From contig JBAXGD010000009.1 of assembly GCA_037139575.1 (NCBI GenBank), positions 1-15,370 on the forward strand: 15,370 nucleotides of DNA, read 5' to 3'. This stretch comes from CAIYEO01 sp037139575. GTDB lineage: Bacteria > Patescibacteriota > Saccharimonadia > Saccharimonadales > UBA4665. The notes below the pieces were generated by a model. The model was not told the origin of the DNA. It saw nothing but the letters and a program-made list of their open reading frames with translations, and did no database searches. The translations under genes were made by a program, and so were the position numbers. Shown one piece after another: positions 5,920 to 13,160 of this stretch. The stretch's first letter is position 1. Every line of letters begins with the position of its first letter.

Positions 5920-7884
5920 ATGACAAAGTTTCAATTAAAAAGCCAATTCTCGCCAACAGGTGATCAGCCAAGCGCTATTGCTAAGTTGGTTAAGGGCATA
6001 AAAGCAGGAGACAAGGAACAAACCCTGCTCGGTGTTACTGGTTCTGGAAAAACCTTTACTATGGCTAACGTTATCAACGAGATTCAAAAGCCAACTCTTA
6101 TACTTTCCCACAACAAGACTCTTGCCGCTCAACTCTATAACGAATTTAAGCGATTCTTTCCCGACAATGCTGTTCATTACTTTGTAAGTTATTTTGATTA
6201 CTATCAGCCTGAAGCATATATAGCGAGAAGTGATACTTATATAGAGAAGGATTCTCAAATTAATGAAGAAATAGATAGGCTTAGACACGCAGCAACCGAC
6301 GCTTTGCTTAGTAGAAAAGATGTGTTGATTATTGCCAGCGTAAGTTGTATTTATGGCATTGGATCAGTTGAGGACTACGGTAATTTATCTATTCGAATTA
6401 ATGAAGGCGAAAAAAGAGTCCGAGATAAATTAATGCGCCAATTAACAGATATTCAGTATCAGAGAAATGATATAGATTTTCATAGATCAACTTTTAGAGT
6501 AAGGGGTGATGTTGTCGATATTTATCCAGCTTCTGAGGAGCTTGCATATAGAATTGAATTCTTCGGCGATCAGGTTGAAAGAATAACTCAGATAGATCCA
6601 CTAACCGGCGAAATATTATCTAGGCCTAAATTTGTTACCATTTTCCCAGGAAGTCACTATGTAACCCCATATGATAAATTAAAATCAGCACTAGTAAATA
6701 TCGAAACAGAACTAGATCAAAGAGTCTCTCAATTTAAAAAAGAAAATAAACTTGTAGAAGCTCAACGGCTAGCTCAAAGAACTCGATTTGATCTCGAGAT
6801 GCTTGCTGAAACAGGATTCGTTAAGGGTATCGAGAATTATTCACGTTATCTAACAAATAGAGAACCAGGCGAGCAACCTGCAACACTACTAGACTACTTC
6901 CCAGATGATTTTTTGATGTTTATCGATGAATCCCATATGACAGTGCCTCAGTTAAGAGGTATGTATAACGGAGACAGGGCACGAAAAGAGACTCTCGTGG
7001 AGCATGGTTTTAGGTTGCCTAGTGCACTCGACAATCGACCGCTGACTTTTACTGAATTTGAAAGACATGTTAATAAAGTAGTCTATGTTAGTGCAACCCC
7101 GGCTGAATATGAGCTGTCAAGGAGCCCCGAGCCTGCTCAGCAAGTGATAAGACCAACTGGACTAATTGACCCATTAATTGAAATAAAGCCCATTGAAGGA
7201 CAGATAGATGTGCTTGTAGATGAAATTAATAAGACGGTAGCTAAGCATCAAAGAGTTCTAGTAACTACATTAACAAAAAGAATGAGTGAAGATTTAAGTG
7301 AATACTTGAAGAATCTAGGCATGAAGGTTGCCTATATACATAGTGATATCGAAACGCTAAATAGGACAGATATCCTAAGAGACCTTCGTTTGGGTGTTTA
7401 TGATGTATTAGTTGGAATTAACTTGCTTCGAGAGGGGCTAGACCTTCCAGAAGTAGCGCTTGTTGCAATTATGGACGCTGATAAAGAAGGCTTTTTAAGG
7501 AGTTCTCAGGCACTAATTCAGACAATTGGTAGAGCCGCAAGACATGTTGAGGGTCGAGTAATTATGTTTGCCAATAATATTACTGGAAGCATGGAGAAGG
7601 CTATTGGAGAGACTAACCGAAGAAGAGAAATACAAACTCAGTACAATATCGACAACAACATTACTCCAGAAGGCATATTGAAAGATATAGACAAGGGAAT
7701 GAGACCAGATCTTCCTGAGGAAGCTAAGACAGTTCTTCTCAATCTTAAGAAGATTCCAAAAGATGAATATGGTTCTATAATAAAGGATCTCACCGGACAG
7801 ATGGAACTGGCTTCAGCTAATTTGGAATTTGAGAAAGCTGCTGAGTTAAGAGATATAATAGAAGATATTAAGGCGAAGTGCTAA
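5920..7884 (+). CDS. uvrB: UvrABC excision repair protein B
   Basis: This 654-residue protein is a full-length UvrB, the damage-verifying helicase-like subunit of nucleotide excision repair. It receives damaged DNA from UvrA and recruits UvrC. Visible features in order: TGDQP near 13 (Q motif), Walker A GVTGSGKT (38-45), the damage-probing beta-hairpin YYQPEAYIARSDTYIEKD (94-111), the UvrA-interaction region after about 150, Walker B DESH at 336-339, YVSATPAEYE near 390, helicase motifs V and VI (GINLLREGLDLPE; QTIGRAARH), and a C-terminal UVR motif (residues about 618-652) that contacts UvrC. All expected catalytic residues are present, and family length is about 660-700. The gene appears to start its own transcript from a TATAAT box 6 nt upstream. 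Neither uvrA nor uvrC is in the window. Confidence 0.97.
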   Translation: MTKFQLKSQFSPTGDQPSAIAKLVKGIKAGDKEQTLLGVTGSGKTFTMANVINEIQKPTLILSHNKTLAAQLYNEFKRFFPDNAVHYFVSYFDYYQPEAYIARSDTYIEKDSQINEEIDRLRHAATDALLSRKDVLIIASVSCIYGIGSVEDYGNLSIRINEGEKRVRDKLMRQLTDIQYQRNDIDFHRSTFRVRGDVVDIYPASEELAYRIEFFGDQVERITQIDPLTGEILSRPKFVTIFPGSHYVTPYDKLKSALVNIETELDQRVSQFKKENKLVEAQRLAQRTRFDLEMLAETGFVKGIENYSRYLTNREPGEQPATLLDYFPDDFLMFIDESHMTVPQLRGMYNGDRARKETLVEHGFRLPSALDNRPLTFTEFERHVNKVVYVSATPAEYELSRSPEPAQQVIRPTGLIDPLIEIKPIEGQIDVLVDEINKTVAKHQRVLVTTLTKRMSEDLSEYLKNLGMKVAYIHSDIETLNRTDILRDLRLGVYDVLVGINLLREGLDLPEVALVAIMDADKEGFLRSSQALIQTIGRAARHVEGRVIMFANNITGSMEKAIGETNRRREIQTQYNIDNNITPEGILKDIDKGMRPDLPEEAKTVLLNLKKIPKDEYGSIIKDLTGQMELASANLEFEKAAELRDIIEDIKAKC

Positions 7885-7910
7885 ACAGATTAGCGATTCT
7901 CTGATATATT
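7882..7910 (+). promoter_or_regulatory. Promoter of the gatC operon, leaderless or nearly so
   Basis: TAAACA (7882-7887), which overlaps the uvrB stop codon, is followed after 17 bp by TATATT (7905-7910), with TG at 7902-7903 giving an extended -10. The gatC ATG is 10 nt beyond the box, so the leader should be zero to about four nucleotides. No Shine-Dalgarno is present. Confidence 0.55.
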
Positions 7911-7920
7911 TATATAAAAT

Positions 7921-8214
7921 ATGGTAAAAATTTCACAAGAAGAAATATTAAAATTGGCCAACTTGGCACAATTAAAGCTATCCAAAGATGAGATAACTGA
8001 GTTATCTACTGAACTTAGTACAATTCTTGACTATGTTAGTCAATTAGATCAGGTTGATGTTAATGGACTTGAGCCAACCTATCAAGTGACCGGATTAAAA
8101 AATGTCACTCGTGAAGATGTAAAAATTGATTATGATGTTGATAAGTCAGTCTTGATGTCTAACTTGCCTGAAAGCAAAGACGGACAAATCAAGGTGAAGA
8201 GGATGATCGGCTGA
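7921..8214 (+). CDS. gatC: Asp-tRNA(Asn)/Glu-tRNA(Gln) amidotransferase subunit C
   Basis: This 97-residue protein is GatC, the small belt subunit that wraps around GatA and GatB and stabilises the amidotransferase. It shows the family pattern: an N-terminal helix with ISQEEILKLANLAQLKLS (5-21), the helix ELSTELSTILDYVSQLDQVD (28-47), then the extended GLEPTYQV loop and the REDV segment that reach across the complex. The length matches the family's 95-100 residues. The gene heads the operon gatC-gatA-membrane protein-gatB. gatA begins one base after its TGA stop codon, so translation is probably coupled. This is the indirect route to Gln-tRNA(Gln) and/or Asn-tRNA(Asn). Which product is made cannot be told without knowing whether glnS and asnS are present in the genome. 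Confidence 0.92.
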   Translation: MVKISQEEILKLANLAQLKLSKDEITELSTELSTILDYVSQLDQVDVNGLEPTYQVTGLKNVTREDVKIDYDVDKSVLMSNLPESKDGQIKVKRMIG

Positions 8215-8215
8215 T

Positions 8216-9637
8216 ATGAAATCATGGGACAATATTGCAAAAATTGCTTTATCTGTAAATGAAGGTAAGGTTTTGGCCACTGATTTAGTTCACGAATCTT
8301 TGTCACGTATTGATGAGGCACAAGAGTATGATGCGATTATATCTCTGACTAAAGAACGAGCACTTGAACGCGCAAAAATGATTGACGAAGGAGTTAAAGC
8401 TGGAAAGAATATGGGGCGGCTTGCCGGAGTTCCTTTTATTGCAAAGGATAACTTCCTTACCTTCGGAGGTGAAACTACTGCGGCTAGTAATATTCTTAAA
8501 GGTTTTCATGCTCCTTACCAAGCTAGTGCCATCGTGAAACTGGAGTCTGAGGGCGCTATATGTGTAGCCAAGGCAAACCTCGATGCTTTTGCACACGGTG
8601 CTTCTACCGAAAACAGTGACTTCATGACTACGAAAAACCCGCACGATAAGTCAAGAGTTCCCGGTGGAAGTTCTGGTGGTTCAGCAGCAGCTGTGGTTCT
8701 TGGGCTGGCACCATTTTCTATAGGTACCGACACTGGTGGCTCAATTCGTCAGCCGGCTGCTTTTAGTGGCTGTGTTGGGCTTAAGCCAACCTACGGTCTA
8801 GTATCAAGGAGTGGTGTTGTGGCTATGGCAAGCAGCACAGACTGTATTGGCCCATTAACTAAAACTGTTGGCGAAGCTGGTTTAGTCCTAGACGTTATGT
8901 CTGGTCGTGATCCACTAGACTCAACAACCATAGAAAAAGATTCTCTGGGCTATGTCAGCTTAGATTCTGGACTTAAGGGTAAAAAAATTGGCCTGGTTAA
9001 AGAATATTTCGATGATAGTTTGAACAAAGACATCAAAGATTCTATTGATGAACTGATTGTTAAGCTGAAATCTGCTGGTGTTGAGATTGTAGATATTAGC
9101 CTACCGATTCTTCCTTCAGCCTTAGCCGTATACTATATTTTATGCCCCGCTGAAGTCAGCTCTAATTTATCTAGATATGATGGTCAAAGATTTGGCTTTA
9201 GTTATGATAAAGCCAATGACCTTTCTGAAAGTTATGCAGAAAGTCGAGCTCGTGGCTTCGGCAAAGAAGCCAAGCGTCGAATTATAATTGGCACCTATGT
9301 GCTTAGCAGTGGTTATTACGATGCATATTATAAGAAAGCTCAGCTTGTTAGAACTAAGATTGTTAATGATTTTGAAAAGGCATTTAATTCAGTAGATTTC
9401 TTGCTTGGTCCGGTAGCTCCAACTCAGGCATTCAAAATTGGTGAAAAATCTAATGATCCTTTAGCAATGTATTTATCTGATGTTATGACTGTTGCTCCAA
9501 ACCTAGCTGGAATTCCTTCAGTAACAATCCCTATTGGCATGAAGAACAGTTTGCCAGTTGCAGTTCAGTTAATGGCGGCACAAAAACAAGACAGGTCTCT
9601 GCTAGGTGCAGCCAAAATAATCGAGGAATTATCTTAA
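8216..9637 (+). CDS. gatA: Asp-tRNA(Asn)/Glu-tRNA(Gln) amidotransferase subunit A
   Basis: GatA (473 residues) is the amidase-signature subunit that releases ammonia from glutamine for GatB. The Ser-cisSer-Lys triad is recognisable: Lys77 in GVPFIAKDN, Ser152 in the GGSSGGSAAAV segment, and nucleophile Ser176 in GTDTGGSIRQPA. The spacings of 75 and 99 residues match the family. The neighbouring CVGLKPTYGLVSRSG stretch and the C-terminal NLAGIPSVTIPIG are also typical, and length is normal (about 480). The ATG lies one base after the gatC stop, with an AGAGGA at 8198-8203 that is somewhat far upstream, so reinitiation after gatC is the likely mode. The final TAA overlaps the next gene's ATG by one base (TAATG). 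Confidence 0.97.
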   Translation: MKSWDNIAKIALSVNEGKVLATDLVHESLSRIDEAQEYDAIISLTKERALERAKMIDEGVKAGKNMGRLAGVPFIAKDNFLTFGGETTAASNILKGFHAPYQASAIVKLESEGAICVAKANLDAFAHGASTENSDFMTTKNPHDKSRVPGGSSGGSAAAVVLGLAPFSIGTDTGGSIRQPAAFSGCVGLKPTYGLVSRSGVVAMASSTDCIGPLTKTVGEAGLVLDVMSGRDPLDSTTIEKDSLGYVSLDSGLKGKKIGLVKEYFDDSLNKDIKDSIDELIVKLKSAGVEIVDISLPILPSALAVYYILCPAEVSSNLSRYDGQRFGFSYDKANDLSESYAESRARGFGKEAKRRIIIGTYVLSSGYYDAYYKKAQLVRTKIVNDFEKAFNSVDFLLGPVAPTQAFKIGEKSNDPLAMYLSDVMTVAPNLAGIPSVTIPIGMKNSLPVAVQLMAAQKQDRSLLGAAKIIEELS

Positions 9638-10053
9638 TGAATATTTTTTATTTTGCAGGACTAGGTTTACTACTAATAATTGTCGCTTTTCTAGGATGGA
9701 AATATAAGCCTATTAGAATTAATAAAAAATATTTTTATCAGGAATGGAAAGACTTGCAAAAATTACTTGCAGATAAATCAACTTGGATTAAATCTGTTAT
9801 TGATGCTGATGAACTATTCGACGAGGCGTTAAAGAAGAGTCACTTCAAGGGTAAATCTATGGGCGAAAGAATGGTATCGGCTCAAAGATTTATTAAGGAC
9901 AATGATGGATTATGGTTTGCGCACAAGCTCAGTAATAAATTAGATAGTAACCCTAAAACCAGATTGAATAAAAAGGATACTTTATCTGCTTTAACTGGTT
10001 TTAAAAAAGCACTTCAGGACTTAGGAGCATTACCAGATGACAAAAGAAAATAA
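9637..10053 (+). CDS. Small single-pass membrane protein inside the gat operon
   Basis: I do not recognise this 138-residue protein. It has one N-terminal membrane helix (about residues 3-21, FYFAGLGLLLIIVAFLGW) with a following Lys/Arg-rich segment (KYKPIRINKKY) that predicts an N-out, C-in anchor. The rest is a charged, helical cytoplasmic domain with a DADELFDEALKK segment and a GKSMGERM turn near 73-80. The last third is Lys-rich (KTRLNKKDTLSALTGFKKAL), which could contact nucleic acid or ribosomes, but that is speculation. Its ATG overlaps the gatA stop by one base, and its own end overlaps the gatB start by 17 bp. It is therefore translated between two subunits of a soluble complex. No such subunit is part of the known GatCAB enzyme. 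Similar one-helix proteins of unknown role are common in CPR genomes. Confidence 0.8.
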   Translation: MNIFYFAGLGLLLIIVAFLGWKYKPIRINKKYFYQEWKDLQKLLADKSTWIKSVIDADELFDEALKKSHFKGKSMGERMVSAQRFIKDNDGLWFAHKLSNKLDSNPKTRLNKKDTLSALTGFKKALQDLGALPDDKRK

Positions 10054-11521
10054 ATATATGTATAAGGGTTATTTGCCTACCATTGGTATAGAATGCCATG
10101 TTCAATTAAAGACTAAAACTAAACTATTTGCAGGAGTGGATAACGATGCAAGAGATGCTGAGCCAAATAGTTTAGTTAGCCATATTTGCTTTGGGTTACC
10201 TGGATCATTACCAGTTTTAAACTCTGAAGCATTAGTTCTTGCATCCCGAGCTGGTTTTGCCCTTAATGCCAGACCTCAAAATGATTCACATTTCGATAGA
10301 AAGCACTATTTTTATCCAGATCTTCCTAAGGGTTATCAAATCACACAATTTGAAGCTCCAATCATCCTTGGCGGTAAAGTTAAAATAAATGTTGACGGCG
10401 AAGATTTAGATATTGGTATTACTAGAGCTCATCTTGAGGAAGACGCTGGAAAGAGTTCTCATGAGTCTGGAAAAGATTATTCGCTGGTGGATCTTAATAG
10501 AGCCGGAACACCTTTGCTCGAAATTGTCTCTGAACCAGATATCCATAGTGCTGCCGAAGCTAAAGCATATGCCACTGAACTTCATCTATTGATGCAATTT
10601 GCTGATGTCTCTGAGGCCAATCTATACTACGGAAATATGAGATTTGACGTTAACGTTAGTGTCTCTAAAGACGATAAGCTCGGAACTCGAAGCGAAACAA
10701 AGAATTTAAATAGCTTCAAAAGTGTTGAAAAAGCCGTTGAGTATGAAATAAAGAGGCAAGTTGAGTTGCTCGAAAAAGGTGGCGAGATTGTACAGGAGAC
10801 CAGGGGCTTTGATGATGCCAAGCAAAGAACTTTTTCTCAAAGGACAAAAGAAGACGCAAACGATTATCGATACTTTCCTGAGCCGGATGTTCCCCCAGTA
10901 TCCTTAACTGATGAATTTATAGATGGAATTGAATCAGCCATGCCTAAAATGCCAGGATTATGGCGGACAAGTCTTAAAGAAGCAAAACTTGATCCAGCTC
11001 AGATTGAACTATTGCTCGAAAGTGAAGTTGAAAGCCCAGAAGTTAGCTATCTATCAGTCGTTAGTAGTTTTCTTGATAAACCAGATATGCTGAAGAAGAT
11101 TTCGAACTGGGTTATTAATATAGAAATACCACTACGAAAAAGTAAGCCAGAGACTAAGGTTGCCAATGACAGCATTAGAGTAAAGCAGTACACAGAAGTC
11201 TTTAAATTAGTTGAAGCGGGCAGTCTAAGTTCTAACGGGGCACAAGACTTAATCACTCTGCTAATTACTTCGGATAAAGAAATTTCTGATGTTTCTGAAT
11301 TTGCTAGCCAAAAAGGATTGTCTCAGAATTCTAATCAAGATGAACTTTCTGAAATTGTAGTTAGAATTCTTAAAGATAATGAGAAAGCAGTTGAAGATTT
11401 CAAAGCTGGTGAAGATAAGGCAATTGGCTTCTTGGTTGGCCAAGTAATGAAAGCTAGTCAGGGCAAGGCTAACCCGGGAATTGCACAGAAAATTATCCGT
11501 GATCAGATAAATTCGCTATAA
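10037..11521 (+). CDS. gatB: Asp-tRNA(Asn)/Glu-tRNA(Gln) amidotransferase subunit B
   Basis: GatB (494 residues) activates the misacylated Glu-tRNA(Gln) or Asp-tRNA(Asn) by phosphorylation and amidates it with ammonia from GatA. Diagnostic segments: IGIECHVQLKTKTKLF (16-31), AEPNSLVSHICFGLPGSLPVLN (41-62), HFDRKHYFYPDLPKGYQITQ near 84-103, HLEEDAGKSSH, DLNRAGTPLLEIVSEPD, and DYRYFPEPDVPPV. The C-terminal YqeY-like tRNA-binding tail runs to a GKANPGIAQKII motif. The four-cysteine zinc pattern of many GatB proteins is mostly missing (FAGVD replaces a CxC segment and only one Cys remains at 51), as in cysteine-free GatB proteins of Firmicutes. The start at 10037 is chosen because TTAGGAG (10021-10027) lies 9 nt upstream. 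A second ATG seven codons later (10058) is possible. The stop codon is shared with the galU -10 box. Confidence 0.96.
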   Translation: MTKENKYMYKGYLPTIGIECHVQLKTKTKLFAGVDNDARDAEPNSLVSHICFGLPGSLPVLNSEALVLASRAGFALNARPQNDSHFDRKHYFYPDLPKGYQITQFEAPIILGGKVKINVDGEDLDIGITRAHLEEDAGKSSHESGKDYSLVDLNRAGTPLLEIVSEPDIHSAAEAKAYATELHLLMQFADVSEANLYYGNMRFDVNVSVSKDDKLGTRSETKNLNSFKSVEKAVEYEIKRQVELLEKGGEIVQETRGFDDAKQRTFSQRTKEDANDYRYFPEPDVPPVSLTDEFIDGIESAMPKMPGLWRTSLKEAKLDPAQIELLLESEVESPEVSYLSVVSSFLDKPDMLKKISNWVINIEIPLRKSKPETKVANDSIRVKQYTEVFKLVEAGSLSSNGAQDLITLLITSDKEISDVSEFASQKGLSQNSNQDELSEIVVRILKDNEKAVEDFKAGEDKAIGFLVGQVMKASQGKANPGIAQKIIRDQINSL

Positions 11522-11522
11522 T
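11517..11522 (+). promoter_or_regulatory. -10 box of galU, probably leaderless, overlapping the gatB stop
   Basis: TATAAT at 11517-11522 contains the gatB stop codon (TAA, 11519-11521). Exactly 6 nt follow before the galU ATG at 11529, the same spacing as at uvrB, and there is no Shine-Dalgarno. No convincing -35 hexamer was found at 16-18 bp. Confidence 0.55.
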
Positions 11523-11528
11523 AAAAAT

Positions 11529-12419
11529 ATGAAAAAAGTTACAAAAGCAGTTATTGCAGCAGCTGGATTCGGAACCCGATTCTTACCTCAAACAAAGGCT
11601 ATGCCTAAAGAAATGCTTCCTTTAATCGACAAACCGATCATTCAGTATGTCGTCGAAGAACTGGTTAAGGTAGGTATTGAGGATATAGTAATCGTTACTG
11701 GCTACAGTAAGCGTAGTATTGAAGATCATTTCGATAGACCTAGCCAAGACCTAATCAATAACCTTCAACAGGGTGGCGAAAGTAAGAAACCCTTGCTCGA
11801 TGAAGTTGAAGCAATATCTGAACTTGCGAATTTTATCTACATTAGGCAGAAGGGTGTATATGGATCAGGAACACCACTGCTTAATGCTGAACATATAATT
11901 GGCGACGAACCATTTATCTATACTTGGAGTGATGATTTTATCGTTGCTGAACCTCTTCGTTTCCAACAAATGATTGATGCCTATAATGAATTTGAATGCC
12001 CTATATTATCCATGGTGAAAGCCAAGAATGATGAAGATTACGATCGATATGGTTTTGCAGGCGGAAAAGAGCTCAGACCAGGAATAATAGACGTTGATCG
12101 AATAGTTGAAAAACCAGGTAAAGATAAAACACCTTCAGACCTAGCTACCAATTCGGGATTTCTTTTAACTCCTGACATATTCAAATACTTACATCAAGTC
12201 GAAAAAGAGCTAGAACCTGGCAAAGAACTCTTTACTAATCTAGCACTTGATTTAATGGTTGCTGATGGAAAAAGAATAATAGGTAAAGAAATAGAAAACG
12301 GAACATACTATGATGCTGGTAATAAGCTCGAGTATCTAAAAACCGTAGTCGATTTCGCTCTAAAGCGTGATGATATCAAGGATGACTTCAGAAAATATTT
12401 GATAGACTTATTGCAATAG
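11529..12419 (+). CDS. galU: UTP-glucose-1-phosphate uridylyltransferase
   Basis: The 296-residue enzyme joins UTP and glucose-1-phosphate to UDP-glucose, a donor for surface polysaccharides and glycolipids. The nucleotide-binding start is clear: AVIAAAGFGTRFLPQTKAMPKEMLPLIDKPIIQYVVEE (8-45), followed by VTGYSKRSIEDHFD (56-69), YTWSDDFI (metal-binding Asp pair near 134-135), and the sugar-binding IVEKPGKDKTPSDLATNSGFLLTPDIF region. The GLGHA-type segment of classical GalU is replaced here by YGSGTPLL (110-117), so specificity for glucose versus another sugar-1-phosphate is less certain. RmlA- or CugP-like enzymes are the alternatives, but the KAMPKEMLP and EDHFD stretches favour GalU. The gene appears to be transcribed from its own promoter inside the end of gatB. 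Confidence 0.88.
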   Translation: MKKVTKAVIAAAGFGTRFLPQTKAMPKEMLPLIDKPIIQYVVEELVKVGIEDIVIVTGYSKRSIEDHFDRPSQDLINNLQQGGESKKPLLDEVEAISELANFIYIRQKGVYGSGTPLLNAEHIIGDEPFIYTWSDDFIVAEPLRFQQMIDAYNEFECPILSMVKAKNDEDYDRYGFAGGKELRPGIIDVDRIVEKPGKDKTPSDLATNSGFLLTPDIFKYLHQVEKELEPGKELFTNLALDLMVADGKRIIGKEIENGTYYDAGNKLEYLKTVVDFALKRDDIKDDFRKYLIDLLQ

Positions 12420-12438
12420 TTACAAAATAATGTAATAG
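12411..12438 (+). promoter_or_regulatory. Possible promoter for the small membrane-protein pair
   Basis: TTGCAA (12411-12416), overlapping the end of galU, is separated by 16 bp from TAATAG (12433-12438). The ATG at 12447 follows 8 nt after the box and has no Shine-Dalgarno, so the transcript may be leaderless. Several TATA-like hexamers lie in this AT-rich stretch, so the exact box is uncertain. Confidence 0.4.
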
Positions 12439-12446
12439 TATATATT

Positions 12447-12695
12447 ATGAATACTGCTACAGAGGCTTTAGTAATTATAAACTCACTTGTTCTAGTAATT
12501 TTCTTATCTCTAGGAATAGTAGCTCTTATTAGATTGAACAATCTATATAAAAAAATAGACATCATCACAGATAAAATTAACAACTTTGCAGAATCTGCTG
12601 AAAAATTTGGTTCCTCGCTTGAAAAGGTCGGGAAAGCCGCAACCTATACCAATGTAATTAAGAATTTTTTCAGTTCGCTTTCAAATAATAAATAA
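12447..12695 (+). CDS. Small membrane-anchored protein (DUF948/YtxG-like layout)
   Basis: The 82-residue product has one hydrophobic helix (about residues 7-28: LVIINSLVLVIFLSLGIVALI) followed by an amphipathic charged helix (LNNLYKKIDIITDKINNFAESAEKFGSSLEKV, about 30-60) likely to form a coiled coil on the cytoplasmic side. This one-helix-plus-coil layout resembles the DUF948 (YtxG) proteins that accompany YtxH in Firmicutes, but I cannot show homology from this sequence. The next gene encodes a YtxH-like protein and follows after 14 bp with its own strong Shine-Dalgarno, so the pair is likely one transcript and one functional module at the membrane. The ATG has no Shine-Dalgarno but a possible promoter lies immediately upstream. 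Confidence 0.7.
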   Translation: MNTATEALVIINSLVLVIFLSLGIVALIRLNNLYKKIDIITDKINNFAESAEKFGSSLEKVGKAATYTNVIKNFFSSLSNNK

Positions 12696-12702
12696 AAAGG
12701 AG
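12696..12702 (+). promoter_or_regulatory. Strong Shine-Dalgarno before the YtxH-like gene
   Basis: AAAGGAG lies 7 nt before the ATG at 12710, directly after the stop codon of the preceding membrane gene. It is one of the clearest ribosome binding sites in the window, and contrasts with the probable leaderless starts of tal, uvrB and galU. Confidence 0.8.
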
Positions 12703-12709
12703 ATTCAGC

Positions 12710-13117
12710 ATGGCAAACTCAAAGGGAAAAATCGCAATAAGCGCATTAATCGCTGGTGCAATTGGTTATGGCGTAGGAATATTAACTGCTCCTAAAAGTG
12801 GTAAAGAAACCAGGGGTGACGTTAAAGTAGCTGCCCAGAATTATTCTAAGAAAGCTGAACAGAGATTAGAGAATTATCATAATGAACTTACTCAATTACT
12901 TGCAGAAGCTAAAATCGCAGGATTGAATTACCGAGGAAAAGCTAGGATTGAATTAGATAAGCTTCTAGCTGTTGCTGTTGAAGCCAGGCACCGAGTTAGG
13001 CTTGCAATAAATGCACTTCAGAATGGTGATAAAATTGATATTGATATCGATGATGCAATCACTGAAGCTGATGAGTCTATCAAGAAGCTAAAGAACTTTG
13101 TAGAAAAAGATAATTAA
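12710..13117 (+). CDS. YtxH-like membrane-anchored protein
   Basis: This 135-residue protein starts with a glycine-rich membrane helix (about 7-27, IAISALIAGAIGYGVGILTA) directly followed by APKSGKETR (28-36). That combination, G(I/L)L(T/F)APKSGKETR after a glycine-rich helix, is the hallmark of the YtxH-like family. The remainder is a long charged helical tail with regular heptad-like spacing (about 44-133, rich in Ala, Glu and Lys), ending in an acidic IDIDIDDAITEADESIKKL segment. The family is widespread and poorly characterised. Some members are stress-related in Firmicutes, but I cannot assign a role here. It is probably co-transcribed with the 82-residue membrane protein upstream, and dnaE follows 67 bp later from a separate promoter. 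Confidence 0.85.
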   Translation: MANSKGKIAISALIAGAIGYGVGILTAPKSGKETRGDVKVAAQNYSKKAEQRLENYHNELTQLLAEAKIAGLNYRGKARIELDKLLAVAVEARHRVRLAINALQNGDKIDIDIDDAITEADESIKKLKNFVEKDN

Positions 13118-13119
13118 GG

Positions 13120-13148
13120 TTAATTTATTGGTCAAATTGACCTATAAT
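13120..13148 (+). promoter_or_regulatory. Promoter of dnaE
   Basis: A perfect TATAAT lies at 13143-13148. At 17 bp upstream the hexamer is TTAATT (13120-13125), which matches the -35 consensus poorly, so activation or a weak promoter is possible. The predicted start near 13155 gives a leader of about 30 nt that contains the AGAGGG ribosome binding site (13170-13175). Confidence 0.6.
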
Positions 13149-13160
13149 AAGAACCAATAA
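13125..13160. repeat. Two overlapping inverted repeats at the dnaE promoter (possible operator)
   Basis: GGTCAAATTGACC (13130-13142) is a perfect palindrome with 6-bp arms around a single central base. It abuts the -10 box on its upstream side. A second perfect inverted repeat pairs TTATTGGT (13125-13132) with ACCAATAA (13153-13160), with a 20-bp centre that contains the palindrome's right part and the whole -10 box. The two share the same left GGT arm, so they overlap. A dimeric repressor bound here would cover the RNA polymerase site. A rho-independent terminator is unlikely because no T-run follows. Confidence 0.55.

Noticed and set aside
10127..10190. Near-complete loss of the zinc-type cysteines in GatB as a sign of a novel enzyme
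   Set aside because: GatB proteins of Firmicutes such as Staphylococcus also lack these cysteines and are active, so the change is within known family variation.
13125..13160. Rho-independent terminator for the membrane-gene pair
   Set aside because: The inverted repeats are AT-rich, have a long centre containing TATAAT, and lack a downstream T-run. A promoter/operator reading fits better.
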